A DNA stretch of 47,225 bases from Tubiluchus corallicola (GCA_030141605.1 JAQGDQ010001250.1:5001-52225), one strand, 5' to 3'; shown: positions 22,756-33,647, numbered from the stretch's first letter. The notes: generated from the sequence alone by a model not told the origin. Program-made: numbers and translations.

Positions 22756-22828
22756 CATAATGTTAGTTTGATCAGTTAAGAGTAAAGTCTCATAATCTAA
22801 AGTTCGTGAGTTCAATTCTCGACAGTGT
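22756..22828 (+). tRNA. tRNA-Met(CAT)-like pseudogene
   Basis: AGTCTCATAATCT followed by AAGTTCGTGAGTTCAATTCT closely follows the anticodon arm and T arm of animal elongator tRNA-Met, including anticodon CAT and the GTGAG/CTC(G)AC T stem. The 5' half (GTTAGTTTGATCAGTTAAGAG) is degenerate and the acceptor stem does not pair, so this is a relic or a SINE-derived piece. It lies in FBXO4 intron 2. Confidence 0.5.
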
Positions 22829-23395
22829 AGTTTTTGATTTGTTGCTAGTATCAGGATTTTTGATTGACATTAACTTCAGGACACTAAGTTCATGTGAAAA
22901 AGGTGCCAGTGACTGGCAGTAAAAGATATCAGACTGACAAAACTGTACGAGACAACCTGGTATCCCATTCACTTAAGACCACACTTGATGAAAAACTGAC
23001 CTCGCATTTGGGCCATAGTGTATGAAAGAAAGTCCTAGGAATCATCCAAAACATCACAAATAAGGAATAAAATCATTTGCACACTAATTATGGGAGTACA
23101 TTTACCTACTAATCAAGAGGCTACCAGGTCGCATCTCAGTTTGCAAGGCCTTCTCAGCCACAAATAATAACTACAATTTCATTTTTTTATCTAATAAAAT
23201 TACCAAATTAAAATCTACAAAATTACGCTCTCGAGATTAAATTGTATTGCACCGTAAGCGTCATTGTGACTGCAGCCATTTTATAAAGTTGATAACAAAC
23301 CCTACTCGAGTTGTCATAATGCCACGTTTTCTTTTTTCACTCTTATTCGTCCCATTCAACCCGCCTGGTGCTTTTAAAATGAATCTTTTATGATT

Positions 23396-23540
23396 AATTT
23401 ACGTGCTCCTTAGGAAGACACTGGTGTCGCCACCTACATTCATCATTCAGACTTTGTCAATCAGAAACTGAATTTACGTGGTCATTAGGAAGACACTGGT
23501 GTCGCCACCTACATTCATCATTCATAAACTGATGTATTTT
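23396..23540. repeat. Direct duplication of about 70 bp before FBXO4 exon 3
   Basis: AATTTACGTG then TTAGGAAGACACTGGTGTCG and CCACCTACATTCATCATTCA occur twice in tandem. The second copy ends about 35 bp before the exon 3 acceptor. GACACTGGTGTC is itself a 12-bp perfect palindrome. Confidence 0.9.
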
Positions 23541-23559
23541 TGCAAATGTTGTAATTCAG

Positions 23560-23786
23560 ATACCTCAGATGTTCTCCTGAAGTCAACAAACTCCGACGAC
23601 ACGAGAACATCACCATACACCACCTGAGCAGCTTCTTCCGGTCACTGATACCATGGCAACTACCTAAGGTGATCATGTTCGGACCGGGTTTGGAGGATCA
23701 GGATACCAAGGGCATCGTCAGAAAGATGTTATTCGTGGTGAACGACATGTTTAACGTCGTCGGATTCTCGGCCGGCGACCAAAATG
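23560..23786 (+). CDS. FBXO4: FBXO4-like exon 3 (start of GTPase-like domain)
   Basis: Acceptor TTGTAATTCAG, entered with one base to finish the split codon from exon 2 (ATA), and donor AAATG/GTGAGA leaving phase 1. The peptide reads YLRCSPEV, HHLSSFFRSLIPWQLP, KVIMFGPGLEDQDTKGIVRK and VGFSAGDQN. It parallels the vertebrate FBXO4 tract with the YR-CCP and MFGPGLEE motifs that opens the GTPase-like domain. Spliced in logical order to exon 4 it gives DQN-GIGAGI against IDGIGSGV, so the exon boundary falls at the homologous point. No exon 4 was found in the 23 kb that follows. Confidence 0.88.
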
Positions 23787-25103
23787 GTGAGAAACTTACC
23801 ACAAGTTTGGCCATAATTGTGCACATCTATGACTGGCTTACCTTAATGTGCGTGTTTGCGCATGCGTGTAAATGTTCGTAAAGCTGTGTTAAATCACACA
23901 TCAGTTCGAGACTCCGACTTAGTGCGAGTTCACTTTAGCAGGGTTGGCAGTGTGTCCATATATCAAAAACTTTTAGGTTAGGACCAATGTAAAGCAATCT
24001 TTAAAAAATTTGTGTGTTGATTACGTTTTTCTTCAAAACTATGAATAAAAAGAGAAAAAATAGATTCAAAACTATGAATGTTATGTACAGAAAGCCTTCA
24101 CTATTTGATTCATGTTCCAAAGTCGTTTATTCTAAAGAGAATAATAAAGAGAACATTAACAAGTAAGAAAATAAATAAAATGATAAACAGAAGTTTAATA
24201 ATTACGAAGAAGTCAACTTATTGGCAAAAGTACTTTCTCAAATTTCAGAGATTGAATTCATAACTTAATTAAATTATTTAAATTCATGTAACTTACATCG
24301 TTGGCCTTTCGTCAAGATTTAAAATTTCTCAAGATACAAAATTTGGTTATAACTAAACGCTGTTATTAACTATAACACAATAACGATAAAAACATTGCTG
24401 CGAATGAAACGCGACCATCATTGTTCTCCTCCTGTCCTTTCCTCCTCACTCGTAGAGGGCAGCACCTTCTAATAAATAAGTGTCGTTATGCATATTGCAG
24501 TTACAATGAATATAGAGAAAACTTAAAAATGTGGAGAAACACATACGTATATGTTATAATCGACGCTAAATCGTCCTTACTTCTGTAATCTAAAGTTCAT
24601 TTAGCTTTGTGTCTATTCACATGTACTTAGGAAAGGTTTATCTGTTTCTGATTTCCTCATAATTATGTCTGGTTAACTCATTAGACCAGTTTGCTTAGTT
24701 TGTGTATGGTGCTGCCATCTGTTGTGTGCTATGTATGCTATTTGCATAGTTTTTAGTCAGGCTTTTAACGTCCACATACCGTAAGTTATCTGCCAGTTTT
24801 TAGCAATATTTTTATTCCTGGGTGAAATGAGATATCATTAAACAGTAAGCTTTCAAGGGTGTATTAACCAGTAGCATAACTAGCCTATAGCCAAGGGCAC
24901 CAAAGTTTGAAGGACGTCACATTTTAGAAAAAATTCTCTTCGGAAAATGTGTATACTTTTCGGAAAGTGTGTATTTTACAACACACCACAGGCAGTTACT
25001 GAAAGCATCTTTTATATGTGTCACATAACGAACAGGTGCAAGGTATTACACAACAAGCATTTGTGCAGCCTGCTTGTATATAAGTGCTATGCAAATATAT
25101 GTA
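23787..25103. other. Downstream of FBXO4 exon 3, no exon seen
   Basis: AT-rich and intron-like. No match to FBXO4 exons 4-6 on the + strand. TGCGCATGCG near 23858 resembles an NRF1 site. GGTGCTGCCATCTGTTG near 24709 matches an end of the intron 1 foldback. Confidence 0.45.
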
Positions 25104-25613
25104 CAGTCAACCTTGGGTATAACGTACTGGCTTATAAGGGACCACCAACACAGGTCCCAATTTTTCGTAACGTTTTTCCTATGTAAAAATCTTCGTATAT
25201 AAGGTACTCGCATATAAGGGACTTTCGGTTATAATGGACCATATCTTCAGGTCCTGCGTAATAGAAACCCAGGTAAATTACCTCTCAAATAAAGGGCTCT
25301 GTGATCAAAGCGAAATTGATCGATTTTTAACCTCAATTTTTCGCAAACTCGGCCTTCGAACAGCTCGGTTTCTGCGGTCACATACATCTCACATCACTGA
25401 AGGAACTTCCTACATACCGTTTGTACTGAATGTGTAGCAATAATCCATAAAAATATGGGTGAAGGTACAGAAAAGTACAGGTCTAGATACACCCTCGGTC
25501 TGACTCAACTTCGGTATAAGGGCCATCGGAAAGAAAGGATGGTTTTTCCCGGTCCGGAAGTGTCCCTTATATCCGTTGAAATCCCTTATATCCCTTGTAT
25601 CCAAGGTTGACTG
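25104..25613 (+). mobile_element. pogo/Tigger-like MITE family C, complete copy (510 bp)
   Basis: Flanked by TA, with inverted ends CAGTCAACCTTGG and CCAAGGTTGACTG, the arrangement of pogo/Tigger (Tc1/mariner superfamily) elements. Inside are several ATAAGGGAC motifs and the sequences shared with 17235-17663. No transposase frame is present. It lies 1.3 kb after FBXO4 exon 3, while its sister copy lies 0.6 kb before exon 4. Confidence 0.85.
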
Positions 25614-25615
25614 TA

Positions 25616-26800
25616 TAAAAAAGTGAGAATTAACAGAACTTATTTATTAACAGAGAAGTTTATTACGTGACTATTTACAACGTTCATTATTTACATACTT
25701 CAAATTTACAATTGATAAGATACGATGTGACAGCAGATAAACAGAAAAATTGTGCACCTTTTGAGGAAATTATGAAATTTCTAACATGGCTAGAGGATAT
25801 CGTGTTTCATTTTAGATGTGAAAGTAAATCAGACTTGACGTCTAAGGGCTGTTAGTCTTGAATGATGATTTGTTTCTACAATTGGGCACTTAATTTAAAG
25901 CACAAGAAAACCATCCGTTTATACACTGCCTTTTTGCATGCAGGGCTTGCGTCGGAAGTAACGCTGTATAAAATGTATAAATTTAAACTCCCGCGATGAC
26001 CGTTAGGCGCAGCCATTTTAATGATGTCGTTTGAAACAAGTTTAGATAACATTAAGTAAAGTTTTGAAAAAATAATCAGAGCATTCGTAGCATACATGTT
26101 TCTAACTAAGTAAAATTTGAAATTACTGTATCTTGTCAATAAGATTAAGAACTTGTTTTTTTTAGTGAGTAGCGCACGCTGGAGGGTGAACGAGCTACAT
26201 TATACCAACTGCCACAAACATTTTAAATTATTATTTCTAGTTACACAAGTCTTTCCAGCAGGTAAGCAAAATGCTAAGAAATATATATAACTTTGCATGG
26301 AAAGTTTTTTGGGATATTTCCTTCTCTTCCCTGATTTACGTGTCGTAGCGACGTCATGTAATGGGAAGTTCGGAACAGCATAGCGGGAGATTTCAAATGA
26401 AAACAAACCAATATTCCTTTCAACGCGAATACGATATGCGCATAAAAATTGTTGTAAAGTAATAAATTTTTTTAAAGATGATTTTTGTAAAACCCACTTC
26501 AGGTGCCCCTTTTCTCGTCTTTTAAGAATCGGAAGCATAAGCACCGTCTTGGATTTGGATTTCTGTTAAATGCAAACAAACATTCAAAAATGATTTTAAA
26601 TTTTGCTTTGAGATGCACTTTAGTTGATCCAAAATTAAATTCTAACATATTTAGATACTTTATTTAGGTGTTCTATGTTAAATATTCGTTATATAAGTAT
26701 GACGATTAAGAGTTTTACCGTTTTTGAACGCAGTCGTTTTGAATTTGACCTCTGAGGTCAAATCTGATTTCCCTCTAAAATGAAATGTTATGGATTTAAA
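25616..26800. other. Intergenic, no gene seen
   Basis: The - strand open frames at 25876-26139 and 26200-26544 have no recognised domain or splice support. Possible transposon debris. Confidence 0.4.
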
Positions 26801-27075
26801 CATAACTTCAATGTGTTCTTGCAAAGTCCGTAGCAACCAACATTTGTGCGGTTGCTAAGTGTTTTGCAGAAACACAATAAAAACAATGGCTGACTTTAAC
26901 AGCAATTTTCTCAAGATTATGTTTTTTAGTGCGTAGCCTGCACCTCAACTTCAATGTGGATTATCTGAGCTTAGAAATAACATAGAGTAGAGCGATGAAC
27001 TTGGTATCAAAATGATCCTCATGAAATAGAGATTCAGGAGATGTGAATAAGTAGAAAAACTTAATCGCCGACTTG
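26800..27075. repeat. Dispersed repeat family D, copy 1
   Basis: Similar throughout to 33985-34262 in the same orientation. Shared pieces include GGTTGCTAAGTG, TTTTCTCAAGATTATGTTTT, AGCCTGCACCTCAACTTCAA, AGCTTAGAAATAA and AGAGATTCAGGA. No inverted ends are evident. One copy lies just beyond the 3' end of the WSCD-like gene, the other inside its intron 3, 11 bp from exon 3. Confidence 0.75.
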
Positions 27076-27348
27076 TGGACGATTTTGCTATGCAAGCACA
27101 TAAATCTAATTTCGCTCGTAATCTAAGATGAAACGTCAATGTGTCCCCCCACAAATGTTAAAAATTTTTCATTTTTCTCAAAAAATGCACAACTGTTTGC
27201 AATATGAGAGGCAATCCGCTGTGCTAATAGCACCAATCTGAAACCTACTAGATGTAATGGGGGAGAAGTGTTTATTATTCATGAGTAAAATACTTCTGTA
27301 ACTGAAAGTGGAGACATTTAACAGTTTACAGTTTCATGCTGCCTGCTG

Positions 27349-27728
27349 TTAAGATTTGTAGTATGAATCTGGCAATGTGCCAAAATTCAGGCTCTCGAGT
27401 TTAGCTGATAGCTGCCCTACAAAATCATTCACAGTGTCTTTGAAAGTTGAATTTTGGAATATCCATTCGAACGCCACGTCGGCATTGACTTCAGATATGT
27501 GTTTCCTCTTCCTGCGGGAGTTTTCCTGGTAGCAGTGTAGCCTAGGTTGCACTTTTCTATTACGTTCCTTCAAGAAATCGAGCATTCTCTTGGTCTCTTG
27601 TTCAACATTGGACGTAATGTTCTCGTACAAGACTACTAGTGTGTTGTTCTTGCTCCATTTTAACCACGACATGTAAAACTGGAACCAGTGTTTCTCCAGA
27701 AAGTTTCCAGTCGCAAACTTCTTCCATT
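27349..27728 (-). CDS. WSCD1/2: WSCD-like sulfotransferase exon 6, C-terminus and stop
   Basis: Acceptor CTTTTCTTTTCAG (minus strand), entered with two bases, 126 codons including TAA at 27349-27351. The peptide reads WKKFATGNFLEKHWFQFYMS, then WSKNNTLVVLYENI, then RMLDFLKERN and ends FGTLPDSYYKS. It follows the C-terminal sulfotransferase region of WSCD1/2 (W-xx-FV, WW-xx-HV-xx-WL, LLVV-HYE-L, FLN, YVPR-like end). This region closes the PAPS pocket and binds acceptor. A basic run RRKRKH sits where the human proteins have RRRGRR. Confidence 0.88.
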
Positions 27729-27882
27729 CTGAAAAGAAAAGATACATTGGAAAAAATTACCCATAATGCTCTTTTGTTCCAATGCACCAGTTTGGTTCCA
27801 AAAGACGAAACAACAACATAACAAGAATCAGATGATGAATAAGCCTTTTCACAGTTCCAGCGATCGATGCTGAACTTGAAAA

Positions 27883-28715
27883 GATCAAAGGTTAAGTGTA
27901 CCAGTCATCGCATTTGTGTACACTTGACAACGCCTCGCAGTCCAAGCTATTGTAATAGCAAATGTTTTAACACAGGGGTGTGCAAATTGCGGCCCGCCGA
28001 GAGAATTTCTGCGGCCCGCGAAGAGATTTGTCAACCTAATGAAAGTGTGGCCTGGGCGATTAATTGAGTGTATCCAGCTAAAGTCCGTGCCACGATCCCA
28101 AAGATAGTGCGGGTAGTTTTTTCCTGCTAGATCGGATGCCATTAACCCTTACAAGACGGTTGTAGCTTAATGTCACTGTACTACACAGACTGTGTGATAC
28201 ACATTACTAATATGCATTGTAATGAAATTTCCACTATCTGTTCTAAAAGTAGAAATATATGGTTTGTAATATAAATTTTAATAACTTCTAAAATAGTTTC
28301 TTGAGTGTAGTAGTAATGATGTACGCAGGTCGGATGCAAAAAAATCGTTATTAGGCCTTTCTGTACTTGGCTCCTTGATCAAACTGCCTGTGGCCCTCAG
28401 GAACTGCGGGAAAGTTTAATGTGGCCCGGCTAGTCAGATAATTTGCACACCCCTATTTTAACAGCTAGCTAGAACCTTACCTAGTTCACTTTTTAATGTT
28501 CGCAAGCAAGTTCCTGCTAGTAAATCATTCTACACACAGACTAGTGCATAATCAAGTAAAGCGCGTAAAACAACTGAAGTTACTGAACCGATGCAGTAGA
28601 CAGCTTTGCTTTACCCGCATGTCACGGTGACGGCTGTTGCTAAGACGCACTGCTGTGGTACACCTAACCTTTGACCAACAGCAACTGTGCACAACGAAAC
28701 TGTGAAAAGCTTATT
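27883..28715 (+). repeat. Dispersed element family B, copy 2, split by a hAT MITE
   Basis: 27883-27955 and 28464-28715 together match 6530-6800 (TTTGTGTACACTTGACAA, GCCTCGCAG; then CTGCTAGTAAATCA, GAACCGATGC, GCTTTGCTTTAC, GTGAAAAGCTTATT). The interruption is the hAT-like element at 27973-28455. The lineage order is therefore clear: family B inserted first, hAT later. It lies in WSCD-like intron 5. Confidence 0.75.
27973..28455 (+). mobile_element. hAT-like MITE with 8-bp target duplication
   Basis: Terminal inverted repeats CAGGGGTGTGCAAATT and AATTTGCACACCCCTA, flanked on both sides by the perfect 8-bp duplication TTTTAACA (27965-27972 and 28456-28463). Eight-base duplications with CAGGGG ends are the hallmark of hAT elements. 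GCGGCCCGC-type motifs lie just inside both ends (GGCCCGCCGAG on the left, GTGGCCCGGC on the right). At 483 bp it encodes no transposase. Confidence 0.92.
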
Positions 28716-30411
28716 TCAAGAATTTTACCAATTTACAGTTTGGGCTGCTTACACTTGGATCTCATTGATACTGAGAGAAACTGTCACTTTCTTATTATAT
28801 CACTTGATAACAATGTTGACAATTCATCACTGCTTACAAACAGCATGATGCATTGGTGAGTTTCCCCTGACCTGCTTCAGTATGGAAACTTTTGCTAAAA
28901 TGCTGCATTACTCCACTAAGCAAGATTCTTTCTTTATTGGGTCCATTATACAGATGTAATTTTCTAATTTGTAATTGGCAACAAGGTTAATTGTAATATA
29001 GAAAATTCACATTTTTAAGTAGAGGCATGTTTTTATTAAAGGAAAACCAGATGATTGTGTAAACATGAGTTCAGAATAAGGAATGCTCTAAAATATTGAA
29101 AACTACAAAAGCTTTTTTTAATCAAAGCTTAGATTAAATAATAATTACCTCGGACACTCAAATTTTGGTAAACTTTCAAATCTACGCGCGGCTCAGTGAA
29201 TCTACTAAGATTGGCAACGGCGCCTTTTTGTCACATTTGCGTGGCCGACAAATAGAAGGCGGTACCATGATAACCGTGATCATGAACTGCAGTGTTAGTT
29301 TCTAATGTCATATGACATAGATGCCATTGTCAAACGTACGTGACGTGCAAGGGGAGACGCCTGCCATTGCACAAACTGTGGTTAGTTTCTGACGTAAGCA
29401 ACAGCTGTGTTCGGTTGCCGTTAATTAACGTTCTAAGCTAATTATTCAAATATAAAGAACAATTGTTAACTTTTATTGGCAGGAAAATGTATATTTTGGA
29501 CAGTAAATTAAAATGAGATTGAGTCTAAACAATTGTCCGGTCTTTCTTTAATGCAAGGAAAACAACAGCCAATATGCTAGTGGTGCTATTCCAGAATAAA
29601 GGGAAACGTGCTGATTCAATGGTTGTTCTGGTACATTCACATATTGAATAATTAACTCCTTCAGGAACGTAAGAGTTTGCAGTATTTTGCACGAGTTCAC
29701 GAAAAACTGCAGTTGCTAAGCAACGCTTACCTTATTTGTAGGTTTTTACTCCTCACACAATGGATTTTCATGCAAAATTATATATGAAATGTATTTGCTC
29801 ACCTCACAAATTAATTAGCAATTTTGAGGGAAAAATTTAAAAAATCTTTCAATAACTGCAGTGTTTGCACTGTAACAATGTACAGTATCACTTGTGTGAA
29901 ATGCAGAAAATTTCAACTATCCAGACACAACACTCTGATAAACTTTGGCCTCAAATCTACTCTATTTTTAAAGAAGAAATTCCTGTGAGAGATGAAACCA
30001 CCTTAATTTCTCCTTGGCTGATCTTTTGGTTAGCAGAACGCTGCACAGCTTGGGCTACAGCAAGCAGGCGATCAATAAATTAGTGTGCACGATCACGCAA
30101 GTGTACACCAGCTACTCGATAAGCTAAGTTGGAGCACGCTGAAGATGGTGTGTCTTTTTAATTTTATCCAATTAAGAAATTTTACCCAATCACTTAAGAA
30201 ATAGCATGGTTGTATAGCCAAGATTCTCCTGAATAGAAAAGTACCCGATTTGTGATCATTTAGCTATGTCTGTGCTCATACAGTAGCAGAAAATTCAGAG
30301 ATCTTATAAGACATATTTTGAATAGTGCGGTCTTGAAGGAGTTAAATAAATTCCTAGTTTCACGAAGGCGGTGGTTCAGTGCAAACAAAAACTTGAGAAT
30401 CCAGTATTTAC
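28716..30411. other. WSCD-like intron 5, rest; no exon seen
   Basis: AT-rich intronic sequence. The + strand open frame at 29865-30083 is unrecognised. Short motifs such as CTGCAGTTGCTAAGCAACG (29708-29726) contain an X-box-like GTTGCTAAGCAAC palindrome. Confidence 0.4.
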
Positions 30412-30639
30412 TTCTGTGCTTGAAGATCGCAGGACTGCCATCTGGTGGGACTAATCCGCTCTTCAAATATATGCTTGTTATAAGACGGTTGAATTCTGCA
30501 AATGCTGCATCGTACGGGTTTCTGATTATCAAGATGGCTGCTTTGACCGTTTCCTGCGTTTCTCGATCACATCTGTGCGTTTTCACTATTAATGTTCTCC
30601 CGGCCCCTACGTCTAGCTGCTGAGACGCTTCTGGCCTTT
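30412..30639 (-). CDS. WSCD1/2: WSCD-like sulfotransferase exon 5 (3'-phosphate-binding region)
   Basis: Acceptor ATTTTTTTAG (minus strand), entered with two bases and leaving one base at donor GAA/GTAAAT; 228 nt. It reads RPEASQQLDVGAGRTLIVKT, HRCDRETQETVKAAILIIRN and PYDAAFAEFNRL. The TLIVKTH and AILIIRNPY-xx-xx-AEFNR blocks match human WSCD1/2 (ICVKTH and ILLIRNPY). In sulfotransferases this segment carries the 3'-phosphate-binding loop for PAPS. Protein residues are about 183-259. Confidence 0.9.
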
Positions 30640-30713
30640 CTAAAAAAATAAAAATACATTAAACTAGTGAATACATTAAAAACACTAATTACAGTAAGTA
30701 AAAATACTAATTA

Positions 30714-31530
30714 CAGTTAAACCTAGTTATAACGCCATATCTGGGACACCATTAAATATGGCGCACTATACCGGGGGGTGGGCAGTAAGGTGGGGTTCAT
30801 TAAATATCAAAGCCATTCCAGTCTGTAACCTCTATTTAGTTTCTTAGTTCATTTTAATATGTCATAAATAGTATCATATATATTATACCTACAACAATAA
30901 ATGTATTCTGTACATTTCCGCTGCATTAACAAAACTAATGCAGGTGCAGTTCTACGGAGGTGCATTGCAAATCTTTTAGGTAACAAATTGGAGTAACAGT
31001 CTTGCGAAATACGGCTGTGTCCTGATAAGAGAAATATTCAGCCAGGCAGCCCACCCACGCCCGGTCCCAAACTAACATTGCTACTTAATTAAGACAATAA
31101 TTAGCCGCCGCTTATAACTTGAACTTGAGTCAGACAGCTTTTACAGCCGTTTAATTCACGTCAGTACTGAACCTTAGCTATGCAACTCTTGTAGTCGTAA
31201 AATGCATGTTCCTTGTTCAAAACCTCAACATTCACTTTCATACGGTCACTTGCTACGAAACCGAAATCTTAATTTAAACATCATAATTGTTTTCCTATCA
31301 GAGATCACTGTTTTTACAACGTTACAGCTGTTTCTCAGCAGTAATTCATTGTCCATTATCTTGGCTAGTGTTAGAACGGGGATAATTTTATTATGTTAAA
31401 TGTAGATGGCGGTAGGCGAGGTTGGCGGTATCTCCTGTATTTAATACATTATGGAAAACGGGACAGGGCAATAGTCGACGTTATGGCAAGACTGGCGTTA
31501 TAATGGGGAACGCATAACGAGGTTCGACTG
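30714..31530 (+). mobile_element. pogo/Tigger-like element family A (about 820 bp)
   Basis: The left end CAGTTAAACCTAGTTATAAC follows TA. The right end, on the other strand, reads CAGTCGAACCTCGTTATGCG followed by GTTCCCCATTATAACGCC. Both ends fit the pogo/Tigger consensus. The right side of this element is repeated inverted at 4379-4961. No transposase frame is found. It lies in WSCD-like intron 4. Confidence 0.7.
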
Positions 31531-31673
31531 CAATGGTGTAAATTTTACATGATTCCAAAAAACATAAGTAGATCTGAAATATTCGAAACGTGTCAGTAAG
31601 AATCAATACCAACATTTAGAAAATAGACATGGCTAATTCATCTCAGCCTTATTCTTTTTCTTCTTATTATTAC

Positions 31674-33359
31674 TCTGATTATTCTTTTTTACCAACTCTG
31701 TCACAAGTATTTACATTGCATAAGCTTTGCTACTGTGTACTGCCTCCCAGCATGCACTACTAAACAGAAACTGACGTTTAATGATTATTCTTTTCTACCA
31801 ACTCTGTCACAAGTATTTACATTGCATAAGCTTTGCTACTGTGTACTGCATCCCAGCATGCACTACTAAACAGTAACTGACGTTTAATGATTATTCTTTT
31901 CTACCAACTCTGTCACAAGTATTTACATTGCATAAGCTTTGCTACTGTGTACTGCCTCCCAGCATGCACTACTAAACAGAAACTGACGTTTAATGATTAT
32001 TCTTTTCTACCAGCTCTGCCACAAGTATTTACATTGCATAAGCTTTGCTACTGTGTACTGCATCCCAGCATGCACTACTAAACTGTAACTGACGTTTAAT
32101 GATTATTCTTTTCTACCAACTCTGTCACAAGTATTTACATTGCATAAGCTTTGCTACTGTGTACTGCATCCCAGCATGCACTACTAAACTGTAACTGACG
32201 TTTAATGATTATTATTTTCTACCAACTCTGCCACAAGTATTTACATTGCATAAGCTTTGCTACTGTGTACTGCATCCCAGCATGCACTACTAAACTGTAA
32301 CTGACGTTTAATGATTATTCTTTTCTACCAACTCTGTCACAAGTATTTACATTGCATAAGCTTTGCTACTGTGTACTGCCTCCCAGCATGCACTACTAAA
32401 CAGAAACTGACGTTTAATGATTATTCTTTTCTACCAGCTCTGCCACAAGTATTTACATTGCATAAGCTTTGCTACTGTGTACTGCCTCCCAGCATGCACT
32501 ACTAAACTGTAACTGACGTTTAATGATTATTCTTTTCTACCAACTCTGTCACAAGTATTTACATTGCATAAGCTTTGCTACTGTGTACTGCCTCCCAGCA
32601 TGCACTACTAAACTGTAACTGACGTTTAATGATTATTCTTTTCTACCAACTCTGCCACAAGTATTTACATTGCATAAGCTTTGCTACTGTGTACTGCATC
32701 CCAGCACGCACCACTAAACAGTAACTGACGTTTAATGATTATTCTTTTCTACCAACTCTGTCACAAGTATTTACATTGCATAAGCTTTGCTACTGTGTAC
32801 TGCATCCCAGCATGCACTACTAAACTGTAACTGACGTTTAATGATTATTATTTTCTACCAGCTCTGTCACAAGTATTTACATTGCATAAGCTTTGCTACT
32901 GTGTACTGCATCCCAGCATGCACCACTAAACAGTAACTGACGTTTAATGATTATTCTTTTCTACCAACTCTACCACAAGTATTTACATTGCATAAGCTTT
33001 GCTACTGTGTACTGCATCCCAGCATGCACTACTAAACTGTAACTGACGTTTAATGATTATTATTTTCTACCAGCTCTGTCACAAGTATTTACATTGCATA
33101 AGCTTTGCTACTGTGTACTGCATCCCAGCATGCACTACTAAACTGTAACTGACGTTTAATGATTATTATTTTCTACCAACTCTGTCACAAGTATTTACAT
33201 TGCATAAGCTTTGCTACTGTGTACTGCATCCCAGCATGCACTACTAAACTGTAACTGACGTTTAATGATTATTCTTTTCTACCAGCTCTGCCACAAGTAT
33301 TTACATTGCATAAGCTTTGCTACTGTGTACTGCATCCCAGCATGCACTACTAAACTGTA
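31674..33359. repeat. 106-bp satellite, about 16 copies, with 424-bp higher order
   Basis: Units contain TTCTTTTCTACCAACTCTGT, CACAAGTATTTACATTGCAT, AAGCTTTGCTACTGTGTACT, CCAGCATGCACTACTAAAC and CTGACGTTTAATGATTATT. The open frame at 31887 recurs nearly unchanged at 32311, exactly 424 bp (four units) away. Diagnostic choices are CCTCCC/CATCCC, ACAGAAACTG/ACTGTAACTG and CAACTCTG/CAGCTCTG. The array fills WSCD-like intron 4 up to about 16 bp from the exon 4 donor. Confidence 0.97.
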
Positions 33360-33376
33360 CAATAAAAACCGTGTAC

Positions 33377-33535
33377 TTTCAGTGGCAGGATCCCGGTAGA
33401 TATTTCCCGTAATGATGCCTGTGCAGAGTTCCAGTAAACTTCTTGTCCATGTGTTACCCGAACCCGGACAACTTGCTAGAGCTACTGGAGGGTGAGTGGA
33501 GGCGGAGTCCAGCGTAACCATTCCGCATTCCGGAT
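33377..33535 (-). CDS. WSCD1/2: WSCD-like sulfotransferase exon 4 (PAPS 5'-binding motif)
   Basis: Acceptor TTATTTCCTTCTAG (minus strand), entered with two bases and leaving one base at donor GAAA/GTACAC; 159 nt. It reads [40 protein letters not shown] and [23 protein letters not shown] (about residues 151-161) is the 5'-phosphosulfate-binding loop (PGSGNTW-x-R), and [14 protein letters not shown] parallels ELATGFYTGSYYFD of WSCD proteins. WSCD1 is reported to act as a sialate O-sulfotransferase; the acceptor here is inferred only. The donor abuts a satellite array. Confidence 0.92.
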
Positions 33536-33647
33536 CTAGAAGGAAATAATGCTAGCATGTATACATTTTATTTTTACTAACATGAGCGCATATCTACTAA
33601 TTAGTGATTCTGCATTTGTTACTATGACGAAAAGAAATGTAAAACAG

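Noticed and set aside
26200-26544. - strand 114-codon open frame
   Set aside because: No recognisable domain; basic, low-information sequence in repeat-rich DNA.
30260-30411. C-terminal extension of the exon 5 open frame past the donor
   Set aside because: The GTAAAT donor at 30411 gives the family-consistent join to exon 6; the extension is intron read-through.
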